A stretch of 64,000 bases of DNA from Kitasatospora sp. MAP12-44 (GTDB lineage: Bacteria > Actinomycetota > Actinomycetes > Streptomycetales > Streptomycetaceae). Below the pieces are notes generated by a model. The model ran no database searches, had not been told where the DNA came from, and saw only the letters and a list, made by a program, of their open reading frames with translations. Of the stretch, positions 50,796-60,309 are shown piece after piece. The number at the start of each line of letters is the position of its first letter. The first letter of the stretch is position 1. The translations under genes and the position numbers were made by a program. The stretch covers positions 4,216,001-4,280,000 of the forward strand of contig NZ_JARZAE010000004.1 in assembly GCF_029892095.1 (NCBI RefSeq), written 5' to 3'.

Positions 50796-52724
50796 ATGGA
50801 TGACCGTGTCCGGACCTCCCGCTACGGCAGCTGGCACACCCCCATCACCGCGACCGACGTCGTCCGCAGCGGAGTCCTGCTCGAATGGGCCGGCTTCCTG
50901 GGCGCCGAACCCTGCTGGACCGAGGCGCTCCCGGAGGACGGCGGCCGCAACGCGCTGATGCGCCGGGGACCGGACGGGCGGATCTCCCAGGTCCTGCCCC
51001 CGGGGTGGGACGTGCGCAGCGGTGTCATCGAGTACGGCGGCCGGCCGTGGACCGCCGTGTCCGAACGGGCCGAGGACGGCGTGGTGTTCAGCCACCGGGC
51101 GGACCACCGCGTCCACCTGTGGTCCCCCGGCCGCGAGCCGGTGCCACTGAGCCCGGTCGCGCCGGACGGGACGCAGCTGCGCTACTGCGACTTCACCGTG
51201 CGCGGCGGCGAGGTCTGGTGCCTGCGCGAGCAGGTGCTGGACGAGGCGGGCACCCTGGTGGACCGCCACCTGGTGGCCCTGCCGCTCGACGGCACGGCAG
51301 CCGCCGATCCGTCGGCCGCAAGGGAACTGACGTCGAGTCACCACTTTCTGACCGGCCCGCGGATCTCGCCCGACGGCAGCCGGGTCTGCTGGCTTGGCTG
51401 GGACCACCCGAACATGCCCTGGGATGGCACCGAGCTGCTGGTCGCCGGGATCCTGCCGGACGGCACGCTGGACAAGCCGGTCCAGCTGCTGGGCGGGCCC
51501 CGCGAGTCCGTGGTCCAGGCGGACTGGGCAGCCGACGGCTCAGGTCGGCTCTACGCGGTCAGCGATCCCGACGGGTGGTGGAACGTCCACGAGATCGCGC
51601 CGGACCGCACCGCCCGCAACCTCTGCCCGCGCGAGGAGGAGTTCGGCGAGGCCCTCTGGCGGATCGGTCTGCGCTGGTGCCTGCCGCTGCGCGACGGCAG
51701 CCTGGCCGCCGTGCACGGCACTGGGCAGCGCAGGCTCGGTATCCTCGCGCCGGACGGCGCCCTGGCCGACCTCGACAGCCCGTACACCGAGTGGTCCGCC
51801 CTGGCCACCGACGGTCGGCGGATCGTGGCCGTGGCCGCCGGGCCGGAGCATGGACGCGCCGTGGTGCTGGTCGACCCGGCCGCCGGCTCGATCGAGGTGG
51901 TCCGGGCGCCGCTCGTGGCGCACGCGGAGTTCGCCTCCCGACCGCTCCCCCGCACCTTCCACGGTCCCGACCGGTCCGTCCACGCCTACGTGCACTTGCC
52001 GTATCACCCCGAAACGGTCGGCCCCGCCGACGAGTTGCCCCCGTTCCTGGTCTTCGTCCACGGCGGACCGAACAGCCGCAGCCAGCCGGTGCGCAGCCAG
52101 GAGATCAGCTACTTCACCAGCCGGGGCTTCGGAGTGGTGGACGTCCAGTACGGCGGCTCCAGCGGCTTCGGACGCGCGTACCGGGAGCGGCTGCGCGGGC
52201 GCTGGGGGCAGGTGGACGTGGAGGACTGCGCCACCGTCGTACGCGCGCTGGTCGCCGAGGGTCTGGCCGACCCCGCCCGGCTGGCCGTCCGCGGTGCCAG
52301 CGCCGGGGGGTGGACCGCGATCTCAGCGGTCCTCGCGGACCCGGAGCTCTACCGGGCGGCCTGCCTCTACTTCCCGGTGCTCGACCCGGTCACCTGGCGG
52401 GCCGGCGGGACCCACGACTTCGAGGCGCGCTACGCCGACGCGCTGATCGGCCCGTGGCCGGAGCAGCGCGTGCGGTACGAGGAGCGGTCCCCGGTACGGC
52501 ACGCGGAACGGCTGCGGGTGCCCGTGGCGCTGTTCCAGGGCGCGCTGGACACGATCTGCCCGCCGGCTCAGGCGGACCTGCTGGTGGACCGGCTGCGCCG
52601 GGGCGGGATCCGGCACAGCCACCTGCTCTTCGACGGGGAGCGTCATGGTTTCCGCCGGCAGGACACTGTCGTGCGCTGCCTGGAGGCCGAACTCGCGCTC
52701 TACCGGGCGGCGCTGGACTGCTGA
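50796..52724 (+). CDS. S9 prolyl-oligopeptidase-family peptidase
   Basis: The 642-residue protein has a beta-propeller-like first 360 residues (repeated SPDGSRVCWLGWDHPNMPWD-type blades) and a C-terminal alpha/beta-hydrolase domain. The nucleophile is RGASAGGW near residue 500; the aspartate is in GALDTICPP and the histidine in GERHGF. It cleaves short peptides or amides. There is no signal peptide, so it is cytoplasmic. In the cluster it may remove an amino acid added by the ATP-grasp ligase or hydrolyse an amide intermediate. ATG 50796 follows GAGGAGA. Confidence 0.83.
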   Translation: MDDRVRTSRYGSWHTPITATDVVRSGVLLEWAGFLGAEPCWTEALPEDGGRNALMRRGPDGRISQVLPPGWDVRSGVIEYGGRPWTAVSERAEDGVVFSHRADHRVHLWSPGREPVPLSPVAPDGTQLRYCDFTVRGGEVWCLREQVLDEAGTLVDRHLVALPLDGTAAADPSAARELTSSHHFLTGPRISPDGSRVCWLGWDHPNMPWDGTELLVAGILPDGTLDKPVQLLGGPRESVVQADWAADGSGRLYAVSDPDGWWNVHEIAPDRTARNLCPREEEFGEALWRIGLRWCLPLRDGSLAAVHGTGQRRLGILAPDGALADLDSPYTEWSALATDGRRIVAVAAGPEHGRAVVLVDPAAGSIEVVRAPLVAHAEFASRPLPRTFHGPDRSVHAYVHLPYHPETVGPADELPPFLVFVHGGPNSRSQPVRSQEISYFTSRGFGVVDVQYGGSSGFGRAYRERLRGRWGQVDVEDCATVVRALVAEGLADPARLAVRGASAGGWTAISAVLADPELYRAACLYFPVLDPVTWRAGGTHDFEARYADALIGPWPEQRVRYEERSPVRHAERLRVPVALFQGALDTICPPAQADLLVDRLRRGGIRHSHLLFDGERHGFRRQDTVVRCLEAELALYRAALDC

Positions 52725-52747
52725 ACGTGCTGAGAGCCGGCGGGAGG

Positions 52748-53320
52748 TCAGCCGGCCGCGCCCAGCAGTCGGCCGGCCCGGTCAAGGGTCTCCCGGAAGT
52801 TCTCCTCGGTCGTCCGCTGCCGCGCCTCAGCCTGCGGCAGCCAGACCAGCGGGGACTCCGGGTTCTCCGGCCGCGCCAGGTCCGGGGACTGGGTGGCCAG
52901 CAGGAATCTCAGGTCCGCGTGCTCGTGGGCCGGCTCCTTGGGAGAGCCCGGGACCGGGACCACGGCGAGGTGCACCAGCGAGGCGTCCGGCCAGGGCACC
53001 AGGTCCCGCAGGCCGGTCTCCTCCCGGCCCTCGCGCAGGGCGATCTCAAGAGGCAGCGTCTCACCTGGGTCGCCGTGCCCACCGACCTGCAACCAGGCCT
53101 GCTGGCGCACGTGCCAGCGCAGCAGCACTCGCTGCGTCGTGGGGTGGACGATCAGGGCGGAGGCCGTGAAGTGCAGCGGCGTCTTCCGGTCCCAGGCGTC
53201 CGCCGCCCCGACCAGGCCGAGCACCCGCGCGTGGTCCGCGGCCTCCACCGGTCCCTGCGGCTGGTACCGGCCCAGCAGTTCAGCCAGTCCGAGGCTCTCC
53301 GTCACGCCCGCGCTCCCCAT
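52748..53320 (-). CDS. Nudix hydrolase
   Basis: From ATG 53320 (CGAGGAG site) the gene encodes 190 residues. The Nudix box is GGHGDPGETLPLEIALREGR followed by EETGL, complete for metal binding and catalysis. The N-terminal 40 residues are helical. Nudix enzymes hydrolyse nucleoside diphosphate derivatives; here the substrate could be a modified nucleotide or a pathway diphosphate. It is convergent with the peptidase gene (about 20 bases apart) and is the last gene of the forT-forB minus-strand group. Confidence 0.82.
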   Translation of the reverse strand: MGSAGVTESLGLAELLGRYQPQGPVEAADHARVLGLVGAADAWDRKTPLHFTASALIVHPTTQRVLLRWHVRQQAWLQVGGHGDPGETLPLEIALREGREETGLRDLVPWPDASLVHLAVVPVPGSPKEPAHEHADLRFLLATQSPDLARPENPESPLVWLPQAEARQRTTEENFRETLDRAGRLLGAAG

Positions 53321-53373
53321 GCTCAACACTCCTCGCTCCATCGGGTCCGCCCACCCTATCGACTGACGGTTCG

Positions 53374-54543
53374 TCATCTGACCAGTACGGCCGGGCGGGT
53401 GGCCCGGGGCGTGTTGCGGCTGGCCAGGAAGCGCGGGACGCCCTGGGTGACGACCGCGGAGATGCCGGGGAGGTCGCCGATCTCCATGGCCTCCAGCGCG
53501 GTCGAGGCCGCCGAGCCGCTGGGAGCGTCCAGGACCACCACGTCCGCCTCGTCGCCGACCCGCAGCCGGCCCACCGGCAGCCGCCAGACGTCCGCGACGT
53601 TGCCGGTGGCCAGCGCCCAGGCCTGGGCCGGGCCGACGGGAGAGAGCGCGGACAGCTCCACCGCCGTCTTCAGCACGGCCAGCGGGATCACGCCGAACCC
53701 CGAGGGAGTGTCGGAGCCCAGCACGATCCGGGACAGCGCGTCGCTCTCCACGGCCCGCCGCACGATCCGCAGCGCCGCCCGGAGGTTGCCGGCCTGGACG
53801 ATCTGCAGAGCCATCCCGCTCTCCGCCAGCAGCCGGTCCACATCGGCGTCGGGCAGCGCGGTGGGGCCGCCGTTGGCGTGCCCGCAGACGTGCGGGTCCA
53901 GGGCCAGCAGGTCGTCCGCGCGCAGCGAGGCGGACCCCGCCGCGCTGGCGCCGCCGGCATGGCACATCACCACCAGGCCACGCTCCTTGGCCCAGCGGAT
54001 CTGCTCGACGCCGTCCGCCGCCTTCTCATAGGCGCCGAAGCCGAACTTGGCCAGCCACACCCCGCAGCGCGCGAGATCGTCGAAGTCGCTCTCCTCCAAG
54101 GAGGGTTCGAGCAGTACGTTGCCGGCGTGCACCCGCATGCCGCCTGGCCGGAAGTTGTCGAAGGAGGCGCGGGCCGCCACCGCCAGCGCCTTGACGCCGT
54201 CGCGGTCGCGCGGCCGGCCGGGGACGTGCACCTCCCCGGCGGAGATCACCCGGGTGACACCGCCGTGCAGGTACCCCTCCAGGTAGTCCACGGCCTTCTG
54301 GCGGGGGGAGTAGTCCCCGAAGGTGACGTGCACGTGCGAGTCGATCAGCCCGGGCGCCACGGTGGCCCCGGCGGCGTCCAGGACCTGGTCAGCCGAGGCG
54401 ATCCGGTCGGCCAGGTCCGCGGCCCGGCCGACCGCCGTGATGACGCCGTCCGTGCAGAGGACGGTGTCCGCGCCGTCGATCAGGGGAGCCGACAGCTCCC
54501 CCGAGAGCAGGCATCCTGCCCCCGTGACTGCCAAGGTGCCCAC
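53374..54543 (-). CDS. Amidohydrolase (enamidase-like)
   Basis: The frame encodes about 389 residues from GTG 54543 (AAAGGCG site); a longer frame starts at 54600. It has the amidohydrolase metal motif GLIDSHVHVTFGDYSP, a further LVVMCHAGGA with the third histidine, HVCGHANGG and an aspartate in GSDTPSGFG. The pattern is close to enamidases and cyclic amidases. Such enzymes open C-N bonds in cyclic amides or enamides. In the cluster it might act on an intermediate with an enamine or amide group. It follows the FAD oxidase gene by about 70 bases. Confidence 0.78.
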   Translation of the reverse strand: MGTLAVTGAGCLLSGELSAPLIDGADTVLCTDGVITAVGRAADLADRIASADQVLDAAGATVAPGLIDSHVHVTFGDYSPRQKAVDYLEGYLHGGVTRVISAGEVHVPGRPRDRDGVKALAVAARASFDNFRPGGMRVHAGNVLLEPSLEESDFDDLARCGVWLAKFGFGAYEKAADGVEQIRWAKERGLVVMCHAGGASAAGSASLRADDLLALDPHVCGHANGGPTALPDADVDRLLAESGMALQIVQAGNLRAALRIVRRAVESDALSRIVLGSDTPSGFGVIPLAVLKTAVELSALSPVGPAQAWALATGNVADVWRLPVGRLRVGDEADVVVLDAPSGSAASTALEAMEIGDLPGISAVVTQGVPRFLASRNTPRATRPAVLVR

Positions 54544-54615
54544 GCTGTCGCCTTTCGGTTGGATCGTGAAGTGAAGTGTCGTGTCGCGTCGTGCTGACAA
54601 CCGTGCACTGCGTGC

Positions 54616-55752
54616 TCAGGGCGCGGCAGCGAAGCGTTCGGGCCGGAACGCGGCCGCCAACGCCGAGGGTTCGCCCAGCAGTTCCTGGGCGGCGAGCTCG
54701 CCGAGCACCGGTGCGAGGGTGAGTCCGCTGTGGGTGACCACCACGTAGAGCGCACCGGTCCCGGGCACCCAGCCGAGCACGCTCATGCCGTCCGCCGGCA
54801 TCGGGCGGACCCCTACGTAGGCGTCCTCCACCACGACCTCCCCGGCCGCCGCACCGGGCAGCACCTCGGCCAGCCGCCGCAGCACCCGCTGCCCGGCGGC
54901 GCGCGCCTGCTCGGCCGCGTCCGGCTGATCGGGGAGCAGCTCCTCGTCCACATCGTGGCAGTGCAGGACGAGCCGGCCGCCGCTGTGCGGACGAATGCTC
55001 AGGTGCGGCGCGTGCAGGATGCGCTCCACCCGCACCGGCACCGGCGAGGTGCGCACCAGCAGCCCCAGGGTGGTCACCGCCGGGTCGCCCGGCTCCACCA
55101 GCGGCACGTCGGCGCCCACCCGGCCCAGCAGCTCCCTGGTGCCGCGCCCGGCGCAGCTGACCACGGCGTCCGCCTCGATCCGCTCCCCCGAGGCCAGCGT
55201 GACGCCGCGCACCGGGTCCGCGCCGAGCAGACCGGTGACCGCGTCACCAGTGCGCACCAGCACGCCCGAGCGGCGGCAGCGCTCCTGCACCGCGGCCACG
55301 AAGCGGTCGGCGACCACGTGTGCGTCCGCCGGGTAGTACACCAGCGGCCCGCACAGGCCGCGCAGTGACAGTCCCGGCTGGAGCTCCCGCTGCGCCCGCT
55401 CGGCGTCGACCTCCTGGACCGGATAGTCCTTGGCCCGGTATCCGTCGGCGGTCGCGGCCAACTGCGCGGCGCCCTCAGCGGTGTCGGCCCAGTGCAGGTT
55501 CCCGTGCCGGAAGAACCAGGGCGGGCCCTCGGTCCGGGCGGCCAGCCGGTCGTGCGCCCGCAGACCCTCGGCGGAGAGCGCGAAGTACGGGTCGAACCCG
55601 TTGTCCACCGCGTTCACCCAGCCGAAGCCGTGCGCGGAGAGCCCGCTGCCGGGCTGCTGCGCGTCCACCAGGAAGACGGACGCCCCCCGCTCGGCCAGGC
55701 AGAGTGCCACGCAGCTGCCGATCGCCCCGGCGCCGACCACGACGACCCGCAT
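54616..55752 (-). CDS. FAD-dependent amino-acid oxidase (DAO/glycine oxidase-like)
   Basis: The 378-residue protein starts MRVVVVGAGAIGSCVALCLA, the FAD motif of the DAO family, and ends with the typical RPMPADGMSVLG and THSGLTLAPVLGE segments. Such enzymes oxidise amino acids or secondary amines with oxygen. Enzymes of this type cleave the hydrazine conjugate in related hydrazino-acid pathways, so it may release the hydrazino acid or oxidise the ring precursor. Its ATG overlaps the stop codon of the upstream flavoprotein gene by one base. Confidence 0.83.
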   Translation of the reverse strand: MRVVVVGAGAIGSCVALCLAERGASVFLVDAQQPGSGLSAHGFGWVNAVDNGFDPYFALSAEGLRAHDRLAARTEGPPWFFRHGNLHWADTAEGAAQLAATADGYRAKDYPVQEVDAERAQRELQPGLSLRGLCGPLVYYPADAHVVADRFVAAVQERCRRSGVLVRTGDAVTGLLGADPVRGVTLASGERIEADAVVSCAGRGTRELLGRVGADVPLVEPGDPAVTTLGLLVRTSPVPVRVERILHAPHLSIRPHSGGRLVLHCHDVDEELLPDQPDAAEQARAAGQRVLRRLAEVLPGAAAGEVVVEDAYVGVRPMPADGMSVLGWVPGTGALYVVVTHSGLTLAPVLGELAAQELLGEPSALAAAFRPERFAAAP

Positions 55753-57368
55753 CACCGCTCCTCCTCCTTGCCGAGCGCGGTCCCGCACAGGTAGCCGCCC
55801 ACCAGCGCGGGGCCCAGCGTGCCACCGGAGCCGGGATAGCCGGGGCCCATCACGGTGGCCGCCACGTTGCCGCAGGCGTACAGCCCCGGGATCGGGGTGT
55901 CGTCGTGGCGCAGCACTCGGCCGCGCGCGTCGGTGACGACACCGCCCTTGGTGCCGAGCATGCCCGGCTCGACCCTGATCGCGTGGAACGGCGCCCGGGT
56001 CAACGGCCCGAGGCAGGGGTTGGGCTCGCGCCGGGGGTCGCCGTAGTAGCGGTCGTGGCTGGTGCCGCCACGGCCGAAGGCCGTGTCGACCCCCTGTTCC
56101 GCATCGCGGTTGAACGTCGCGAGGGTGGCGGCCAGTCCCTCCTCGTCCACGTCGATCAGCCGCGCCAGCTCGGTGGGCGTGTCGGCGCTGGCGTACCAGC
56201 TCGGCGCCGCACCGCCCGGCTGCGCGCCGGCGATCGGGTAGCTGCGGCGGAAGGCCTCGTCGAAGACCAGCCAGCCGGGCAGGTTCGGGCGCTCGTGCCG
56301 GGTGGGGTCGAAGTCCAGGAATGCCTTGGTGATGTCGTTGTAGTTGACGGCCTCGTTGACGAAGCGCCGGCCGTGCCGGTTGACCATGATCGAACCGGGT
56401 AGGCAGCGTTCGGCGACCAGGTGGCGGAAGAGCGGAGCGCCGTCGTACTCCTCCCCCGGGACGGACACCGCCGGGACCCACCAGGCCTGCGACATGCCGT
56501 CGAGCGCGGCCCCCGCGCCCATCGCCATCCGCAGGCCGTCGCCCTGGTTCCAGGGCGGGCTGACCGGGCGGGTCCCGGCCAGCCCGAGGTGGCTCTGCTT
56601 GAGGCGCTCGTCCCATTCGTAGCCGCCGCTGGCGAGCACCACGCCGGCCCGCGCCCGGTAGGCCACCGGCCCCTCGGCGCTCTCGGCCCGGACGCCGACC
56701 ACCCGGCCGTCCTCGATCAGCAGGCCGCCGGCCCGCACGCCGGTGGCGAAGACGACCCCGCGCTCGTCGCAGGCCGCCACCAGCGCGGCCACCAGCGCGG
56801 CGCCGACGGTCAGCACGCCCTCGGCCCTGCGGCGGGCGACCAGCTCGTGGTCGTAGAGCCCGGGCAGGCTCCAGCGGTGGCGCTCGTCGTAGGTGACGGC
56901 GTCGAAGTGGCTGCCGTGGCGGATCCGCTCCAGCAACCCCGGGCGGTCGGCGGTCGGGAACGGGACGTTGTCCAGGGTGCGTCCGACGTCCCGGGCGCCC
57001 GGCCAGGCCGAGTGGTAGTCGGGCCGGTCGATCGGGAAGAGCCGCACGGGGGTCTCGGCGTGCAGGTAATCGACCGTCTCCGCCGCCACCTCGACGTACT
57101 GCTCCAGTCGCCACCGCTCGGTCCGGCCCTCGGTGACGCGCTCCAGGTAGCACAGCGCGTCCTCGGCGGAGTCGGGCATGCCGTGCTCGCGCATCACCGC
57201 GCTGTTGGGGACCCAGACCATGCCGCCGGAGACGGCGGTCGTCCCGCCCAGGACGCCGGTGCGTTCGAGGACGGTGACGCGTTGCCCGGCGTCGGCGGCC
57301 CGGCAGGCCGCCAGCAGTCCGGCACCTCCGGAGCCGATCACCACGGAGTCGGTTTCCTCGTGTCGCAC
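55752..57368 (-). CDS. FAD-binding dehydrogenase (ketosteroid dehydrogenase/fumarate reductase-like)
   Basis: The 538-residue protein has the FAD motif VVIGSGGAGLLAACRAADAG, GGTTAVSGGMVW and a late FAD-binding stretch YACGNVAATVMGPGYPGSGG typical of the 3-ketosteroid delta1-dehydrogenase group. These enzymes introduce a C=C bond next to a carbonyl. In a pyrazole pathway such a desaturation could aromatise a dihydropyrazole; this is inference. The start is GTG 57368 and the gene overlaps the oxidase downstream. It is 60 bases after forB. Confidence 0.83.
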   Translation of the reverse strand: MRHEETDSVVIGSGGAGLLAACRAADAGQRVTVLERTGVLGGTTAVSGGMVWVPNSAVMREHGMPDSAEDALCYLERVTEGRTERWRLEQYVEVAAETVDYLHAETPVRLFPIDRPDYHSAWPGARDVGRTLDNVPFPTADRPGLLERIRHGSHFDAVTYDERHRWSLPGLYDHELVARRRAEGVLTVGAALVAALVAACDERGVVFATGVRAGGLLIEDGRVVGVRAESAEGPVAYRARAGVVLASGGYEWDERLKQSHLGLAGTRPVSPPWNQGDGLRMAMGAGAALDGMSQAWWVPAVSVPGEEYDGAPLFRHLVAERCLPGSIMVNRHGRRFVNEAVNYNDITKAFLDFDPTRHERPNLPGWLVFDEAFRRSYPIAGAQPGGAAPSWYASADTPTELARLIDVDEEGLAATLATFNRDAEQGVDTAFGRGGTSHDRYYGDPRREPNPCLGPLTRAPFHAIRVEPGMLGTKGGVVTDARGRVLRHDDTPIPGLYACGNVAATVMGPGYPGSGGTLGPALVGGYLCGTALGKEEER

Positions 57369-57429
57369 GGCAGTCCAATCTCTCGATGGGTGCAGAGGGC
57401 AGGCAGAAGGGTCGGGCTGAAGGGTCGGT

Positions 57430-58854
57430 CTAAAGGAGTGGGGCGGGCCGGTAGCCGACGCACTCGGGGTAGCGGGCGGTGACCTTCTCGATCCGCGCCA
57501 GCACAGTCGCGACCTGCTCAGTGGCGGCGCCGGTGAAGCCGATCCGGTCGGCCAGCAGGCCGTCGAGCTGCGCGCGGTCGAGCGGCAGGCGGTCGTCGGC
57601 GGCGAGCCGGTCGATCAGCTGGTTGTCCGCGCCCTGCGCGCGCATGGCCAGCGCCGAGGCGACCGCGTGCTCCTTGATGATCTCGTGCGCGGTCTCCCGG
57701 CCGACCCCCGCGCGGACCGCCGCCATGAGGATCTTGGTGGTGGCCAGGAACGGCAGGTAGCGCTCCAGCTCCGCGCCGATCATCGAGGGGAACGCGCCGA
57801 ACTCGTCCAGCACGGTCAATAGGGTCTCCACCATCCCGTCGAAGGTGAAGAAGGCGTCCGGCAGCGCGACCCGGCGCACCACCGAGCAGGAGACGTCGCC
57901 TTCGTTCCACTGGTCTCCGGAGAGCTCGGCGGCCATCGACGCGAAGCCGCGCAGGACGATCATCAGGCCGTTGATCCGCTCGCAGGAGCGGGAGTTCATC
58001 TTGTGCGGCATGGCCGAGGAGCCGACCTGCCCCTCCGCGAAGCCCTCGGTGACCAGTTCGTCGCCGGCCATCAGCCGGATCGACTTGGCCAGCGACGACG
58101 GACCGGCGGCGAGCTGCACCAACAGGCTCAGCACCTCGTGGTCCAGCGAGCGCGGGTAGACCTGGCCCACGCTGGTGAGGCGGTGGGCGAAACCGAGGTG
58201 GCCGGCTATCCGGTCCTCCAGCTCCGTCAGCCGCCCCTGGTCCCCGCCGAGCAGGTCGAGCATGTCCTGCGCCGTCCCCATCGGGCCCTTGACGCCGCGC
58301 ATCGGGTAGCGCTCGATCAGCTCCTCCAGGCGCTGGACGGCCACCAGCACCTCGTCCGCCACCGTCGCGAAGCGCTTGCCCAGCGTGGTGGCCTGGGCGA
58401 CGACGTTGTGCGAGCGCCCGGCCATCACCAGCTCGGCATGCTCGGCGGCCAGCCGGCCCAGCCGGCTCAGCAGGGCGACGCAGCGCCCGCGCACCAGGAC
58501 CAGGCTCTCCCGGATCTGGAGCTGTTCGACGTTCTCCGTCAGGTCGCGGGAGGTCATCCCCTTGTGGATGTGCTCGTGCCCGGCGAGGGCGTTGAACTCC
58601 TCGATCCGGGCCTTCACATCGTGCCGGGTGATCCGCTCCCGCGCCTCGATGGAGTCCGGGTCGATCTGCTCCAGGACCCGTTCGTAGTCGGCGACGACCC
58701 CGTCCGGAACGGCGATGCCGAGCTCGCGCTGTGCGCTCAGCACGGCCAGCCAGAGCCGGCGCTCCAGGATGATCTTGTGCTTCAGTGACCAGAGCTCGAC
58801 CAGTTCCGGCGAGGCGTAGCGCGCTGCCAGGACGTCGGGGATGTCCGTCTTCAT
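57430..58854 (-). CDS. forB: ForB: adenylosuccinate lyase homologue
   Basis: The 474-residue protein has the fumarase/PurB fold motifs: ITRHDVKARIEEFNALAGHE, HKGMTSRDLTEN and the signature loop VGSSAMPHKMNSRSCE near residue 280. In purine synthesis PurB removes fumarate at two steps. In formycin biosynthesis ForB is one of the characterised enzymes, removing fumarate after ForC and again after ForA. It lies directly downstream of forT (51 bases) in the same minus-strand operon. The MPHKMN variant replaces the usual MPYKRN. No adjacent gene belongs to general purine synthesis. Confidence 0.86.
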   Translation of the reverse strand: MKTDIPDVLAARYASPELVELWSLKHKIILERRLWLAVLSAQRELGIAVPDGVVADYERVLEQIDPDSIEARERITRHDVKARIEEFNALAGHEHIHKGMTSRDLTENVEQLQIRESLVLVRGRCVALLSRLGRLAAEHAELVMAGRSHNVVAQATTLGKRFATVADEVLVAVQRLEELIERYPMRGVKGPMGTAQDMLDLLGGDQGRLTELEDRIAGHLGFAHRLTSVGQVYPRSLDHEVLSLLVQLAAGPSSLAKSIRLMAGDELVTEGFAEGQVGSSAMPHKMNSRSCERINGLMIVLRGFASMAAELSGDQWNEGDVSCSVVRRVALPDAFFTFDGMVETLLTVLDEFGAFPSMIGAELERYLPFLATTKILMAAVRAGVGRETAHEIIKEHAVASALAMRAQGADNQLIDRLAADDRLPLDRAQLDGLLADRIGFTGAATEQVATVLARIEKVTARYPECVGYRPAPLL

Positions 58855-58905
58855 GGCCCTGCTTTCGGTTGGTGGCCGCCGACCGCCGGTGGCGTCGGCC
58901 GCGTT

Positions 58906-59931
58906 TCAGGAGACGACGGTGCTGCTGATGCCCTGGTTGTTCGCCTTGGTGAACCAGAAGTCCCGGATCAGCCCCCGGACGCGCAACTCCTCGGCCCACA
59001 GCGCGGCTTCGGCCGGGCGCCGGGTGAAGGCGAAGCAGGCCGGGCCGGTGACGCTGAGCGCGATCGCGTCCACCGAGGGCTCGGCGCGCCCTGCGTCGAG
59101 CACGCCGGTCACCGACTCGCCCTGGAAGGCGATCTGCGCCTGCTTGAAGTGGCCGGTGAAAGTGATCGCGTTCACGGCCGCGCAGAACGCGTCGAAGTCC
59201 TCCTCCAGGACGGCCGGAGCCAGCCCCATGAAGACCAGGTGGGAGGTGCGCCAGGACTCCTGCGGAGGAATCGGCGTGACCGAGTGGAACCACGCCAGCT
59301 CCTCCTGGCCGCCCAGATGGCGCCCATGCGTGAGCAGCACCAGGATCGGCCAGTCGGGGAAGTCGAGCCGGACCACCGGCCGGGGCGGCGCGACCTGCTG
59401 GGCGAAGCGGCTCGGGCGCAGATAGGTCTGCGGCGCCGCAGCGAAGTCCGGCGGGTTGACGTGGCCGCCGTCCACCAGGAAGCCGCCGAGCTCGGCCAGC
59501 CCGGTGCTCGCTCCCGAGGTCCGGCCGCGCCCGAGGGTCTGCGCCAGCTCCCGCAGCTCCACCCGTACGCCGCAGAGCCGGGCGTACGCGTGGCCGACGG
59601 CCAGCAGCGTGGTGGTCTTGGAGCCGAAACCGCTGTGCTGGGGCAGGGCTTCGACCACGTCCAGCCGGGCGGGCGGGCCGCCCCACAGCTCGCGCAGGGT
59701 GCCCAGCGCGGCGGTCAGCTCGCGGGCGGTCTCCTCGGCGGCGCCGGTCACCCGGACCACCCCGTCCTCGGCCCGGCGCACTTCGGCGGTCAGCCCGGGC
59801 CGGTCCACGGCCATGGCGGCGATGCCGTTGCGGCGCATCGAGGTGCCATCGAGGCTGATCAGGGTGAAGCTCAGCCGGGCCGGCGCCGACACCCGGACAG
59901 CCTTGGGTCCGTCGGACGAGTGGAATGCCAT
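58906..59931 (-). CDS. forT: ForT: pyrazole C-glycoside synthase (beta-RFAP synthase-like)
   Basis: From ATG 59931 (AGAGGGG site) the gene encodes 341 residues. It has the GHMP-like fold of beta-ribofuranosylaminobenzene 5'-phosphate synthase: PARLSFTLISLDG, LPQHSGFGSKTTTLLAVGHA (the glycine-rich loop), RGRTSGASTGLAELGGFLVD and WFTKANNQGISSTVVS near the end. In formycin and pyrazofurin biosynthesis ForT/PyfQ joins a pyrazole carboxylate to PRPP with loss of CO2, making the C-C glycosidic bond. This is the committed step and the strongest marker that the cluster makes a C-nucleoside. It is the first gene of its operon and divergent from the Rieske gene. Confidence 0.88.
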   Translation of the reverse strand: MAFHSSDGPKAVRVSAPARLSFTLISLDGTSMRRNGIAAMAVDRPGLTAEVRRAEDGVVRVTGAAEETARELTAALGTLRELWGGPPARLDVVEALPQHSGFGSKTTTLLAVGHAYARLCGVRVELRELAQTLGRGRTSGASTGLAELGGFLVDGGHVNPPDFAAAPQTYLRPSRFAQQVAPPRPVVRLDFPDWPILVLLTHGRHLGGQEELAWFHSVTPIPPQESWRTSHLVFMGLAPAVLEEDFDAFCAAVNAITFTGHFKQAQIAFQGESVTGVLDAGRAEPSVDAIALSVTGPACFAFTRRPAEAALWAEELRVRGLIRDFWFTKANNQGISSTVVS

Positions 59932-60309
59932 GGGAATCCCCTCTGGTCGATCATCGGTCACGGTCAAGGTCGCGGATCGGGCTCGCCGCACGGGCAGCGT
60001 CCGTTCGCGGAACCAGGGTCGGGGTGGACCGGGCACGCGCACACTGCCCGGCTCAACCCCGGTCGTCGACAGGGCAGCAGGCGGCACGGCTCGGACGAGG
60101 CACCCGGATCTCGACTGCGGGCCCTCGCGGCGCACCAATCTTGGACCGGTTTTCGACGCAGCGTCAATCGTCGCTCTACAAACAACTGTTGCGCGGGCCC
60201 GCTGTCACATCCGCGGGCCCCGATTCGTCTTCACAGGTGGAAGGCGTTCATCGGGTCCCTCAACGTCCGGACCGCTCGCGGTCCCGACACAGCGAAACGG
60301 AGGCAGGCA
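59932..60309. promoter_or_regulatory. Divergent promoter region between forT and the Rieske gene
   Basis: About 380 bases with no convincing ORF. An inverted repeat GGGCCCGC/GCGGGCCC with a 10-base spacer lies near 60200. GGAGG sits just before the Rieske GTG. Both operons must start here; no clear -10/-35 pair was found by eye. Confidence 0.45.
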
